Position numbers and translations under genes: made by a program
Shown here: positions 12,313-23,293 of the stretch, piece by piece
Layout: each line of letters starts with the position of its first letter
How positions within the stretch are numbered: position 1 is the stretch's first letter
Notes under the pieces: model-generated
Databases searched by the model: none
What the model was told of the DNA's origin: nothing
Seen by the model: only the letters and a program-made list of their open reading frames with translations
Source of the DNA: Coptis chinensis
Lineage: Eukaryota; Streptophyta; Magnoliopsida; Ranunculales; Ranunculaceae
Length of the DNA: 64,000 nt
Assembly (NCBI GenBank): GCA_015680905.1
Contig: CM027384.1
Coordinates: forward strand, 64,735,001-64,799,000
Reading direction: 5' to 3'

Positions 12313-12903
12313 TCAAAGTATTAGCAATTTGACCAATTTGAACTTCCAACTTCCTAAGGGCTTGAGCATTCTCTGAGTAGCCGTTTGGTGGCTTGCATAA
12401 ACCGGTTGGGTTGTTTCACGGAATTTCATGGTGGTCCATTGCTAATTGAGCCATAGTTTCTTCTAAAGGTGACAGCTTAGGTGGTTGGGGTGTATATTGT
12501 TGCACCGGGTTTGTATTACTAACTGGACCACCCGATGTATACCCTTGGACCAAGATAGGTTGGGGTGGTTCGCCCACCCGTGGTTATCACGTATTAGAAA
12601 AACGGATTATTGCCCGGCTTTTGGTGTGAATTAAAAGCATTAACTTGGCGATTGGCCTTGAGGCAATTATCAATCACGTGATCAAGACTATCGCCTGACA
12701 AACAAACAGGGGGGTCTCAACATTATTAACTTGAGCTGGAGATTTTGTCTCCTTTTCTACCTCAAGAGCCTCAACTCTTCTAACTAAGGCAGACTATTTT
12801 GGCATTCGAGTCAAAATCTTTATCAACGTGAAACATAACATTCTTTGTAGTACTACTAGCCACCTTCTTAGGCTCACGACTAGTTTCCCATTGTTGGACC
12901 TTT
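12313..12903 (-). pseudogene. Element B gag, degraded middle and C-terminal part
   Basis: No long frame is open here. It bridges the gag core (12,904-13,545) and the protease frame and, from its position, should encode the Gln/Asn-rich gag tail. It has several stops and shifts. Confidence 0.55.
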
Positions 12904-13545
12904 TCAAAGAACGTCTTCTAAAAACGACCATGCATCATCCACAGTCTTATCACAGAAATCTCCAGTACTCATGGTCTCAATCATAGCCTTAGAGCTAAAA
13001 TCAAGACCCTCATAGAGAATCTGTATAAGTCTACCCTTCTCTAGGCCATGGTTAGGACACTGCAAGAGCAGGTCCTTGAACCTCTCCATACACTTCCATA
13101 ATGACTCTCCATCAGCTTGGCAAAAAGATGATAAATTTTTTCTAAAAGCAGTTGCCTTATGATTAGGGAAAAAATTCTTTAAGAACACAATGCATAATCT
13201 TTCCCATGTAGTTATGGAATTAGATGGAAGGGTGTGAAACCAACTTTTCGCTTTCTCCTTAAGGGAAAAAGGGAATAACTTCAGCTTTATAGCCTCATCG
13301 CTAAACTGTTGAAGTTTCACAGTCCCACAAATATCTTCAAACTCCCTTACATGAAGATATGGATCTTCCTCGTCTGTACCCCTAAACTTAGGAAGTAGCC
13401 CAAGTAGATTGGGCTTTAACTCGAAATTATTAGCATTGGTCGGTGGAGGAACGATGCAAGACGGTCGAGTTGTCCTAGTAGGATATATGAATTCCTTAAT
13501 GGACCTAGGTACTTGGACAACAATGTCATTATTATTGTCAGTCAT
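12904..13545 (-). pseudogene. Element B gag core (retrotransposon gag domain)
   Basis: The capsid-type structural protein that would assemble the element's intracellular particle. The start is the ATG at 13,545 (MTDNNNDIV), about 710 bases after the primer site. The gag core is clear: FRGTDEEDPYLHVREFEDIC, then IKLKLFPFSLKEKAKSWF, then WERLCIVFLKNFFP, then ESLWKCMERFKDLLLQCPNH. These blocks define the plant retrotransposon gag family (PF03732-type). The frame stops after FLEDVL, where a frameshift separates it from the rest of gag. Element A carries a homologous but diverged gag at 15,955-16,700. Confidence 0.9.
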
Positions 13546-14254
13546 GTCAGCAAAAATTGGTGTATTACCGACAAAGGTTATAGGTATCTCTAACTCGGCG
13601 AGATTTCTAATCCTTTTATGAAGTGTCCGTTCAATTTCTGAATCAAATGAAAGCTAACTCGATTATTGGATCGAGTCTCAATCATAAACCACTTCTAAAA
13701 CCTAAGACTCTAATAAATGATGCAAACGATGCTCACACAAACAATACCAAACAAATATTTCAACCCAGATTGAATTTTAAATATTGTTTAATATATTTGC
13801 TCCTAAACCCAAATAACACGATTCCCAGTTCTTGTGCAAAAGCACCGTCACTCGATCCACGTGTCAAAAGAGCTTTCCTAATGAGCGGGCTAAAACCTGT
13901 CCTAATGCAATATGCCTAAGGCTGGTCAAGGTGATTTAACCTTCCTAGATGCAAGAAACAATGAAAACAAGCAAAACACACGAAACAAACAAAATTCAAC
14001 CCACAAAGGAAAGAGACGTACCTCCGGCGTGAGCCTTCGAGGGCTACTTGCGACGCCGGGTGACGACAAGCAAGAAACTTCACAAAGTCCACAACAAAAT
14101 CACGACTATCAACCTTGTAAGAAGAAATCTTTGCTTAACTATCTGCAAAAATAACTAAAATTAAACACGTAAACTACGAATTAATATAACTACGACTAAA
14201 CTTAAACTACGAATCACGATAAATAAGACTTTAAAACTCAATTGTGCCACTACA
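13546..14254 (-). mobile_element. Untranslated leader of element B
   Basis: About 710 bases between the primer-binding site and the gag start. No coding frame is supported. Confidence 0.8.
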
Positions 14255-14273
14255 ATCCCCGGCAGCGGCGCCA
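14255..14273 (-). other. Primer-binding site of element B (tRNA-Asp)
   Basis: The plus strand reads ATCCCCGGCAGCGGCGCCA. It matches the 3' end of plant tRNA-Asp(GUC) at 18 of 19 positions, the difference being G for A in GGCAACGG. It sits six bases inside the 5' LTR (14,280). Minus-strand DNA synthesis would start here. Confidence 0.93.
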
Positions 14274-14279
14274 AAAACT

Positions 14280-15954
14280 TGATAGAAAATTAGTCAGTCT
14301 AAATTAATAGACTAATCTAACCCTAGTTATACCGCAAGCGCACAGCTATCGTTGAATATAGTTGCGGCGAACGGGTCGATCCCACAGGGATTGCTACTCA
14401 GGACAATTGAATACTAAAATATTACCTAACCTAATTCGAACAATATTTGTTTTATGGAAGTTTGAGTTACTATTAACTAAAATTAACTAATTACTACGAA
14501 AGCAATAAATTAAATGGATTAACTATTAACGAAGAAAACACTAAGGCATTCGAATCCACCCTAGACCGTTGTAGATTATCCTAGTTTAATTAATTTTAAA
14601 GTTCTCTTTTAATACGAGTAGCATGAGGGAAAGGTAACCCTTGCTTGCTTTCGAAGATGTGAACGTGTAATTCTTAAACAATTCTAACAAATCATTATTA
14701 ATTGAATTTCAAAGAACGATATAAACCCCTAGCAAAATTGTCTTTTTACAAGATCTGACTTCTCCACGGGTTTAAAATAAACTTTAGAACCGAAGCTTCG
14801 ATATCAACGAAACTTAATCCAACAATTGACTAGTCTAGACATGGATTAAACATGCAGGATATAATCAATGATAGAATTTCTACTAATAAATCGGATAATT
14901 CAATTAATTATTTATCAGTAAACTTAAGTCGAGAACAATAACCCAATTAAACTTAGAAAACCTCATAAAATCTAGGGCTTCATCTAAGCCCTAGCTTTGA
15001 ATTTAGCTAGACATGATAAGTAGAACATAAAAACAGAAAAGAATAAACCCATTGATAAATCCAATAGAGTCTGGCGGGTGGTTTATCTTCTTACGCTCCT
15101 TCGTTCCAAATTTCAAAAGTCTCGGCCTCTGCCTTCAATCAGCCGCCACTGTTCTTTGTTTTCCAAAGCTCTCGACACGTATTTACGTGTTGTCCCCCTC
15201 TCTCTGTTTCTCTCTTGTTTATATAATGGATTGGTTATGATGGTGTTTGACTTGAATGGGATTCAAGTCGGTGTGAGAGGTTCGGGTTTGGATCAGTTTT
15301 AGTCGAAGTCGGTCTTTGTTTTGTGAGAAAGATAGATGGTAGTGATCCCGTGGCAGCTAGGTACTAATGTGGGATTTAATGATTGGTTATGGGCTGATTT
15401 TGGAAGGTCGTATTCGATTAAGAGATGATGTCTTTGGTTCAAATTGGAAATCCCATTTTCTGTTCGTGAGAATCAGAGTTCGAGAAGGAAACTAGAGCTT
15501 TGATCGGGGTGGTCCGTAAAGTGATTTGGTGAGTGGAAGCGTGTTCAATTTGGTCGGCCGAAATTTGAGGGATCGGTTTCTCTGTTGTGCGAATTCAGTT
15601 TGGAGAATGAAACCAAAGTTTCTGTTCGTGAGCGAAGGGTGGAGAAACATAAGGTCTGATTCGGTGCTCTCATGTGGACATGAACCGGTATGGCCATTAG
15701 TTGTTAACCGGTTCGGTCCAACCTTTTAACTCTCTATAATTGGGCTTTGGTCACTTGGGCTTAGTCAAGCTAGGAAATAGAGGCCTCTCTATAGCACAAT
15801 CAGTCAACTTCCAAAGACTTTTCAACCTTGTTCACGATTCATACCATTTCTGCAAAAACCAAGGAAACACGATAATCAATACGAAATTATATAAAATAAC
15901 TGGACTAACTCATATAAAATTGGGCGTGAATATGTAATAATTCTGCACTTATCA
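14280..15954 (-). repeat. 5' LTR of element B
   Basis: About 1675 bases with TGATA...TATCA ends, directly repeated at 4110-5792. It is followed by the CTTAG target duplication at 15,955-15,959. It would carry the element's promoter. Confidence 0.95.
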
Positions 15955-15959
15955 CTTAG
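15955..15959. repeat. Target-site duplication CTTAG (right copy) of element B
   Basis: Matches 4105-4109 exactly. It also marks the point where the gag frame of element A resumes. Confidence 0.95.
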
Positions 15960-16700
15960 TCTGATCTTCTAAAAATTTATAAGCCTCCGAGGCTCCTTTA
16001 CTTAAGAAACTACCCCCATTCATTATGTCAAGGACTTCTTTATCGTGGTGTAGAAGTCCTTTGAAAAAGGCACGAACTAATATGTCTTTCGCGAGGTTAT
16101 GGTGTGGACACTCTATAAGTAGATCGGTGAAACAATTCCAAGCCTCTGAAAATGATTCATGAGGATTCTGTCGAAAGAAATGAATCTTGGAAAGCATTTC
16201 ATCGGTCTTCAGTGGTGGATAAAAATGTTCCATGAATAGTTGAACAAGTTTAGCCCATGAGTCCACGAATTAAGAGCGCCAAGGGCGGTTAACCAAGACG
16301 CCTCCTTATCGGCTAAGGTGAAGGGAAATACCCTTAGTTTAATTTGTTCAGCACCTACCGTAGGATGGTGGAATGTAGTAAGGACATGGTCAATCCTACG
16401 CATGTGCTGATAAGGTTTTTCATGGTCTAACCCATGAAAAACGGGTAACAAATTAAATATATTTGGGGGGATTCGGAAATCCCCCATTGGGTCTGATAGA
16501 ACGATGCAATATTTAGGGCTATCGTTCAATGCTTTGTAAAAGTCAAAGAGAGGAGACTCTCTTTCTTCAGCCATTACTTCAGGTGGTGTGTGTGATATGC
16601 TAGCTAGAGGTGTAGTGAGTGGTATACTAGAAAGATTTGTTTGTTGCCGTTGTCGGTTAATTATGTTAGGTGTTTTTCTTCGGCCCAACCTTAATCTCAT
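15960..16700 (-). pseudogene. Ty3/gypsy element A: gag N-terminal half
   Basis: Two overlapping minus-strand frames encode the gag core. 16,700-16,209 gives MAEERESPLFDFYKALND, then NIFNLLPVFHGLDHEKPYQH and IKLRVFPFTLADKEASWL. 16,266-15,955 gives LFMEHFYPP, ESFSEAWNCFTDLLIECPHH and GASEAYKFLEDQTK. The blocks parallel those of element B's gag, confirming the same family. One frameshift lies near 16,260, at the NSW motif where both frames overlap. The frame is then cut by element B and continues at 4109. Confidence 0.88.
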
Positions 16701-17343
16701 GCAAGGCTAAGACCAATATTAATGAAACACAACAACACTCCAAACAATCCTGATATGCTAGTATGAACCTCTAACAGAAGATACGAGATGTGGAAGAAAA
16801 GAGTACCTGAAAGCCTTTTTGCTTCGCTTATGAATAGCGTCTTGTTTACGCGTGCTCAGTGTATATAACAAGTTAGAACACTGAAAACTTTGAAGAAATG
16901 GAAGTTCAAAACAAACCTGTGGAAATCGGGCGGTTTGATTTCAGGCGGAGGCGCTCGAGAATATATCTAGGCAGGGCGCAGTCGCTTTCGAGCAAAAGTT
17001 AGGATTCCAGGCGTGTGGGCGCAAGTGGCGCTCCAAGTTGGCCTTGGTAGGGCGTGGTGGTAGGTGGCTTAGCCAAAAGTTGGAATTCCCAGCGTGGAAA
17101 TACAGGTGGCGCCCAAGTTGGCCTTGGTAGGCGCAGTGGCTTCGACCAAAGGGTGGGATTCTAGGCGTGTGGGGCGGTGCGTGCTCCACTTTGGCTTGCC
17201 CATGTGAGCCCGAGTAATTTTTTGTGGAAACTTGCAAAGCTGAAACTGACAACCACAGTGAGAATCCAAACAAGGGTGGGTGGGTTATGAGACTTTGAAA
17301 AACTATCAATTCTAAAGAAAACAATAATAAAGAGTACTAAGAT
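16701..17343 (-). mobile_element. Untranslated leader of element A
   Basis: About 640 bases between primer site and gag with no convincing gene. It contains three imperfect tandem units (16,991-17,205). Confidence 0.75.
16991..17205. repeat. Three imperfect GC-rich tandem repeats in element A leader
   Basis: Units begin near 16,991, 17,071 and 17,143 (period about 72-80). Each contains a form of AAAGTTGGAATTCCCAGCGTG followed by GGCGCCCAAGTTGGCCTTGG. The units differ mainly by short indels in GC-rich positions. Confidence 0.8.
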
Positions 17344-17356
17344 GGCAGCGGCGCCA
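17344..17356 (-). other. Primer-binding site of element A (tRNA-Asp)
   Basis: GGCAGCGGCGCCA matches the last 13 bases of tRNA-Asp with the same single G-for-A difference seen in element B. It lies two bases from the LTR start at 17,359. Confidence 0.88.
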
Positions 17357-17358
17357 TT

Positions 17359-18478
17359 TGATAAACATAAAATTGAATAATTTACCTACGAAATGAACGA
17401 TGAAACTCAAAACACAAGTGAAACTAAACTTAATTTTGCGTTGCTATCAAAGATTTCTATACTCTCAATTCTATCGAAATAGAGTAGAGTAAAAAGTTCG
17501 TTCCACTCTTAGTTCCTTAGCATTCAAGTTTCCTAGATTGACTAATCTATTCAAAGTCTAATGAGAGCAATGGTGAGAATTATATTACGATGTGAATTAA
17601 AACTAGACGTAATATAAAGATTATAACTTTATTAAATGTAACTAAACAATAATTGAATTCTAAATTAATAACTAAGAATTGAATAACAACAACTGAAATT
17701 AGATCTAACAATTTTAAATGACAAAATCGAAATGAACAAGAAATAACTATTTTATTTATCTAATCAATGAAAAACTATAATTCCAAGAATTAATCTAAAA
17801 CAATGTATGAAACTAATTAATTTAACTAATTGAATTCAAAAACTAGATCTACAGGTTATTTTAATGGCTACTTTTTATCCTATATTCTCTAACTATCCCT
17901 TTCTTAAGAGCTAAGTCTTCTTTTATGTAAAAGAGGAGACCAGATCCATAATTTCGTGCATGGGCTGAGGAGCCATATTTTGGGCCGGAAAATCGAGCCC
18001 AAAGCCCAATTTCTTCAGTCTACAAAGCCCGTTTCAGCTGGTTTTGACTTTAGTAGACTTTTCATCCACTTCTGCTTCTCTGATTGGGTTAAGGCTTAGA
18101 CCATTGGAAAGCTCTTTCCGAGCCGGTCGTTTTGACGTAAGGTAGGCCCAAATCCAAGGCCTGAGTCCAAAGATATAGTCTTTGGAAGTTCTCACTTGTC
18201 TTGTCTTGTTTTTAGCCGCCTGTTGACTTTTCACTTTTTGGCCAGGGCTTCATAAAGGCTTTGTCTCCTTGAATCTTAGCCTTTATCACAAAACTTCTTA
18301 GCAACCAACCCTTTGCTCCTTTATATCGCCAAAGTGGCACATTTCTGCACATAATTGAGTTCCATGCCTGAAATACATAAAAGCATGTAATTAGCATTAA
18401 CTCTTATTTATTACTCGCATAATTGGTCTAAAAGTAGTATTATTAAGGGGTTAAAACTACAGTTTTGGGCTCTTATCA
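17359..18478 (-). repeat. 5' LTR of element A
   Basis: About 1120 bases, from TGATAAACATAAAATTG to GGGCTCTTATCA. It is AT-rich in the left half. The partner LTR is off the left edge. GAACG follows at 18,479 and should be the target duplication, which cannot be verified here. The ORF fragment to the right is cut exactly at this border. Confidence 0.85.
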
Positions 18479-18755
18479 GAACGTAGTTACTATTAAAAAA
18501 ATTCTTCTCCCCCCTCAGGTCGTACATGGCCAGGTCGGCCTTCACCCAACCAAACTCCTCCCTCAGAGAAGCATAACAATCTTCCAACCTAGGCCTCCTC
18601 GCATCCTCAGCCCTCGTCTCCAACAATGGAGACGAGGAAGCCTCATCACCACTACAAGACTTAACTTCAATATCTTCCTCTTCATCACTTATTGTCCTCT
18701 CTCTCCATTCATCAATTTCAACTTCACCACTCAAACTATCACTAGTTATAGACAT
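18479..18755 (-). pseudogene. Fragment of a further retroelement-like ORF, cut by element A
   Basis: The minus-strand frame starts at an ATG at 18,755. It encodes an acidic, Ser/Glu-rich N-terminus (EVEIDEWRERTISDEEEDIE) and then PRLEDCYASLREEFGWVKAD. It is cut after DLRGE by the end of the element A LTR. The LREEFGW block resembles the start of plant putative gypsy-type ORFs, but this is recognition from memory of the style rather than a firm family match. It could instead be an exon of an unrelated host gene. Confidence 0.4.
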
Positions 18756-20049
18756 TGCAAAATCAAAGAAAGAAGAAAAGATCAAATTTTTAAGTTGAAA
18801 AGCCCGCACCTGATAGCAAAGGAAGAGCAATTTTTTTTTTCTTTCTTTCTTTCACTTTGTTTTATTTCCTTTGCTTGAAGAATGAACAGATGAAAACCTT
18901 TCACAAAACCAAAACCCTTACCTGCCCAAAACCTCGAGAAAATACAAATCGTTTCAGTTTCCCACACAAGCATAATCATGACTAGCCCACAAAATCGCCG
19001 TGATTTGGGCCCATGTTTCAAAACCCAACTGTTCCCACACATTTTTCGAAACCTAAATTCAAAACAAATAGCTGTTAGACACGTGTTTTCAGACTTTATT
19101 TTTTAAACCGTCCTTTTTCCACCCAACAGTTGTCCAAAGAACGGATAAAAGTGGGCCAAAAAAGTACCCCTGTTCCACACTACAGTACACATATCCACAT
19201 ACCAGATCGTCATCTTTCAACTCGTCCCACACCATCAGATCATACCCACGACCCAACACCCAGGTCGTCCATAACATCAGTTACAGCCATTTATGAAAGC
19301 AAATCAACTAGCGCAATCTTGGAGCTCAATCAACGCCACAATCAAAGAGACATTAATTTTGTGACAGCAGAATAATAGCGAATCATCAAAATAGCACACA
19401 AGGTGGATCTACACTTCATAACAATCCAAAGCAAATATGAAAAGTCAGCTTGAACATCTATAAATAGAGAGAGATGAACTATATAAGGATTTATTCAAGT
19501 TTACCACAAGAAACTTAATACATAGGCAACTCTTATTCCGAGAAGAGTGCAGTCATTCCCTATCATCCAAATCATCAAGTCATTGTCCAGTAAACACTAA
19601 CATCTACAATAATTATTATGATGTCGGTGAGTTCATGCGATTCATGATCATTAGCTTAAGTTTAAGAATTGGTTTAAAGTTTGATCAAACAATTCAATGT
19701 GCTGCAATAATAAGCAATGAATGAATGGATATAAGAAAGAAAGAATACCTTCGGTTTTGACTTTTGAGCTATTGCCTTTTGACGTGGGCTTTGAAGAAAC
19801 TAAAAAGTATTCGTCACATAAATTTGAATATTAACATGTTAGGGTGAGGGTTTTAATGGTTTGTGTAAAAATCTTTTGTTACATTAAGAATGTCTATAAC
19901 TGTGGCCGGAAAATTGAGACTATTTATAAGCTCCACGTAAGCCAATATGGTTATAGAGTGTAGAGTGTAGACTCTTGGTAGAAAAATGGGAGTAACAAGT
20001 TTTTGGTCAATTTAAACTTTAAACAAGGCCCATCTTATTCCCTACATGG
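18756..20049. other. Non-coding region, possible remnant of the element that hosts A
   Basis: About 1.3 kb without a supported gene. A TATA-like TATAAATAGAGAG sits at about 19,459 on the plus strand. No LTR pair or primer site could be recognised. Confidence 0.5.
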
Positions 20050-20057
20050 CTACAGCC

Positions 20058-20466
20058 CATGGCCCAAAATATCGCCGAGATATCTGATATCTTGCCGATA
20101 TATCTCGGTAAATTGGTACACCGATATCGATATTTCCGACATATATCCACCGAATATTGAACCCCTTTTTTTCCGATATATATCAGAATTTCCGATATGA
20201 AAGTTTATATCGCCGATATAATCGATGTTTCCGAGATAATCGATATATATCAGTTGACTTTTTGACCAATTGTTAATAACTTAATATTGAAATTTCCGAA
20301 ATATCCAATATATCTGAGATATATCGGTAAGATATCCGAAATATATCGACGAGATATCCGATATTTTAGAAACTTTGGACTGGTCACCAAAAAAACCGAG
20401 ATATTCGATATATCTCGGTTTTTGGATACACCGATATATTAACCGATATCGAAATTTTGGGCCTTG
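20058..20466 (+). mobile_element. Small non-autonomous element F1 (hAT-like, 8-bp duplication)
   Basis: A 409-bp element with terminal inverted repeats CATGGCCCAAAATATCG and CGAAATTTTGGGCCTTG, flanked by a perfect 8-bp direct repeat CTACAGCC (20,050-20,057 and 20,467-20,474). The interior is filled with degenerate GATATATC units, many of them self-complementary. It has no coding capacity. It shares ends and interior with F2 at 21,066-21,465, which is in the opposite orientation. The hAT assignment follows from the 8-bp duplication and CA...TG ends. Confidence 0.88.
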
Positions 20467-20474
20467 CTACAGCC

Positions 20475-21057
20475 TACATGACCCTTGTTAGTTTTAATCT
20501 TCGCTTTAAAGAACAATACTAACACACTCGGTGGTCGGTGCAACATGGTGCTTCCTGGTGGTAGACGTATTTTATTAAGATCACTTTGGTAATAATAGAT
20601 CACAAGAAAAATGTTAATTTTCACATATTAATGTCACACCCCTATATAACGAGCGGAACATTAAAAACATGTCAGACCATCATTTCAAATTTGCCTAGCC
20701 AATTGTAAACCAGAGAACAAGAAACATATAACTCCTATATTCACCAAGTCACCAACATGAAGAAAACTTATGGGTTCTGATAAAAAAATAATAATAAAAA
20801 AAAAAACTTGTGGGCTTAACTACGGCTTATGAGCAATGAAACTTTTTGTTGGTTGGTTTTGGGCCACCAACAGCTCAGGGCGGGACCTAGATTTGATTAA
20901 CAAAATTTCCTCCCCGCAAACGCATCATGTAACGATGGACTATTGACCATGGTGTGAGACGAAATTAAAGAGGGAAAGCGCATTCATGTCTATCCCAAGT
21001 TCCCAACGACAAAATTACATATATTCGGATCATAGAACATGACACAAGCTTATGGTA
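20475..21057. other. Non-coding spacer between F1 and F2
   Basis: No gene or repeat is recognised. A short A-rich low-complexity stretch is at about 20,785-20,805. Confidence 0.7.
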
Positions 21058-21065
21058 CATTGCAG

Positions 21066-21465
21066 CAAGGCCAACATATCGAATTAAGTGAATATTTCGA
21101 TGTACTAAAAAACCGATATATATCAAATATATCGAAAATATCATAAATATATTTTTTTTTGTTGATCAGTCAAAATTTTGTTTTGTATATCGAGATATTG
21201 GAAATATCGTTGATTATATCGAAAATATCGTCAATATATCGATCAAAATCAATAATATTTGGTCAAAATCAACAATATCGATCAAAGTCAATAATTTATA
21301 TCGGATATATCGTATATATCGATCGATATATATCGTTATATTATAAATTACGATATATATCGGAAAAAAAAATTCAATATTCGGTTGAGATATATTGAAT
21401 ATATCCATGTCGGTGTACCAAAAAAACGATATATATCGGATATATCGGCGATATTTTGGGCCTTG
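21066..21465 (-). mobile_element. Small non-autonomous element F2 (same family as F1, inverted)
   Basis: A 400-bp element starting CAAGGCCAACATATCG and ending GATATTTTGGGCCTTG, with a perfect 8-bp flanking duplication CATTGCAG (21,058-21,065 and 21,466-21,473). Internal GATATATC-type repeats match F1 when reverse-complemented, including a GGTACACCGA block. It is non-coding. Confidence 0.9.
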
Positions 21466-21473
21466 CATTGCAG

Positions 21474-22485
21474 TCCTCATAAATTGTGTCCCACGTCAGC
21501 TGCTTATAATCATAAAACAGTCTCGAGTTAAATTCAATAAATTCTTGAATTGCCAGTAGAACGTAATTTTAGCGAATTATCTTTCACCTTAGACGGGATT
21601 TTTTATTGTTGGGGTTTGTAGTTTAGGAGGTTGCACTTATGGAGACAATGTTGTATTAATGCAAATGAATTCGACCTGTATTTACATGTTGAAGAATCTT
21701 CATCAACAAAGCACCTATACAACTGAGTGAATTTTCTTCTTTGGAAAGGTTTAAAAATAATTCCACCAAAATTCTTTCAAAAATTATCTGATGGAAACAC
21801 TATAGAAAGAAAAGTAAAATAAGAGTGGCCTATTTTTCTATAATTTTTAAAGTGTTTGTTTATCCATAGGAAAAAAAATGAGTTTTTTCATAGGAAAACA
21901 AAATCATGAAAATGGAAAAGGCTTTATGTCTTTAGTTAACTCTTGAAAATTTTGAGTAAAGAAAGGAAATGGATAGCTAGGGGCTCCTACTAGCACATCC
22001 AACAGTATAATTATTCATTTCCATAGTTTTTGCAAACAAACTTGATTATTATTTTTTCCAGTTTTCACTTTATTTTCCACAGTTTACTAAACACACACCA
22101 TTTTTAAATTATTTCCATTCAATTCTATGAGGTAGGAGAAACAGCTAATAGAGCAGTGGTAGGAAAGATTGAGAAACATGAGGATGCTTGTAAGGCTAAT
22201 CAGTATTGTTTCATTCCGTTTAGTTAAGACAATTTTGGTTTCTTGGCATAACAGTTTGTTGAGCTCCTTAAGAGGTTGCAGAAAGTTATGGACGGTAACG
22301 TAATGATAGCTGGTTCTAACGAGTTTGTATTTAGGAATATATGATTTGTCATTCAGAAAATACTGGGGTAGCGCATTTTGTTACATGCTTGTCCTAATCA
22401 TTTGTAAAACTCGTTATCATTATCAATAAAATTTCCATTTAAAATAAAATAAAATATAATAGAAACAAACGGAACCAAAACCACA
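21474..22485. other. Non-coding region
   Basis: About 1 kb, AT-rich, with no supported gene or repeat. Confidence 0.7.
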
Positions 22486-22493
22486 GTTCTCCC

Positions 22494-23232
22494 CAGTGTA
22501 GTCAAGGCGCAAATAGGCGCGCGCCTAAGGCGCAAGACGCACTTTAGTGCCTCGCCTTGACCAAGGCGCGAGAGGTAACATAAGGCGTGCGTTTTTTGTG
22601 CCTTTTGTTGAGGCGCGCGACTTATCAACTTTTACAATTTTTTTCTTTTTTTTTACAATTTTTGCTATATGTGACACATTTACACTCGATCCAATGTTAT
22701 ATGATATAAGAAATTATACAAATTTAGTAAGTTTCATTGTGGAGTACATTTTAAACTTAATTTTGACTAGTTTTTGTTAAGTTGTATGGATTGAGAGAAG
22801 ACACAAAGATAGATTAAATTTTAAATGAAGTTTTACGAGATTCTAAAATTTGAATCACGTGTTCTATTTTATGAAGAACTCATTTGGCTCAATTCGATCG
22901 GTTCATTATTTTAGTTTATTGAAGTTGAGCTAGATTGTATTGAGAGATACGAATTTTATTTTGCTTTTTACTTATTGCTTAATATTTTTCTTTTAAATGA
23001 TTACAATGGTTTTATGTTTACAATCACATAAAATTAATTTTAAAGTTTGACTAAGCAAATCAGTAATAATTCATGTCATATTTAATATTTATTTTATTTT
23101 TTATTTGATATATCTATTTTTCTATTACTACGCGCCTCACTTCAATCAGACGCGCACCACACCTCGCGCATTGCGTCTAAAGCACAAGAGAGTGTTGCGC
23201 CTTAGACGCGCTTTAACGACTTTAGTACACTG
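22494..23232. mobile_element. Non-autonomous hAT-like element G
   Basis: A 739-bp element with CAGTGTA at the left end and TACACTG at the right end, an inverted GC-rich subterminal region rich in AAGGCGC motifs, and a perfect 8-bp duplication GTTCTCCC (22,486-22,493 and 23,233-23,240). The interior is AT-rich and non-coding. Ends and duplication size fit the hAT superfamily. Confidence 0.88.
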
Positions 23233-23293
23233 GTTCTCCCCACACTCAATTCTCGATTTCTCGGTTCTCCCCACACTCAATTCTCGATTTCTC
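23232..23293. repeat. 31-bp perfect tandem duplication next to element G
   Basis: Two identical 31-bp units (23,232-23,262 and 23,263-23,293), each beginning GGTTCTCCCC. The unit includes the right target duplication of element G, so the tandem copy probably arose after that insertion. Confidence 0.85.

Larger units (their letters stand above)
4110..15954 (-). mobile_element. Complete Ty3/gypsy (Athila-like) LTR retrotransposon B, nested in element A
   Basis: A full-length element of about 11.8 kb with two LTRs (4110-5792 and 14,280-15,954), a 5-bp target duplication, a tRNA-Asp-type primer site next to the right LTR and a purine tract next to the left LTR. Internal order on the minus strand is gag, protease, reverse transcriptase, RNase H, integrase, which is the Ty3/gypsy order. 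Lineage (Athila-like) is inferred from the DLGASVNLLP protease motif, the FMDDFSVFG polymerase motif, the tRNA-Asp primer site and the long non-coding tail after integrase. Several frameshifts break the polyprotein, so it is non-autonomous as given, unless some shifts are sequence errors. Confidence 0.95.

Noticed and set aside
16941-17324. 127-codon minus-strand frame in element A leader
   Set aside because: It runs through the tandem leader repeats. Composition is unlike gag and there are overlapping frames of similar length.
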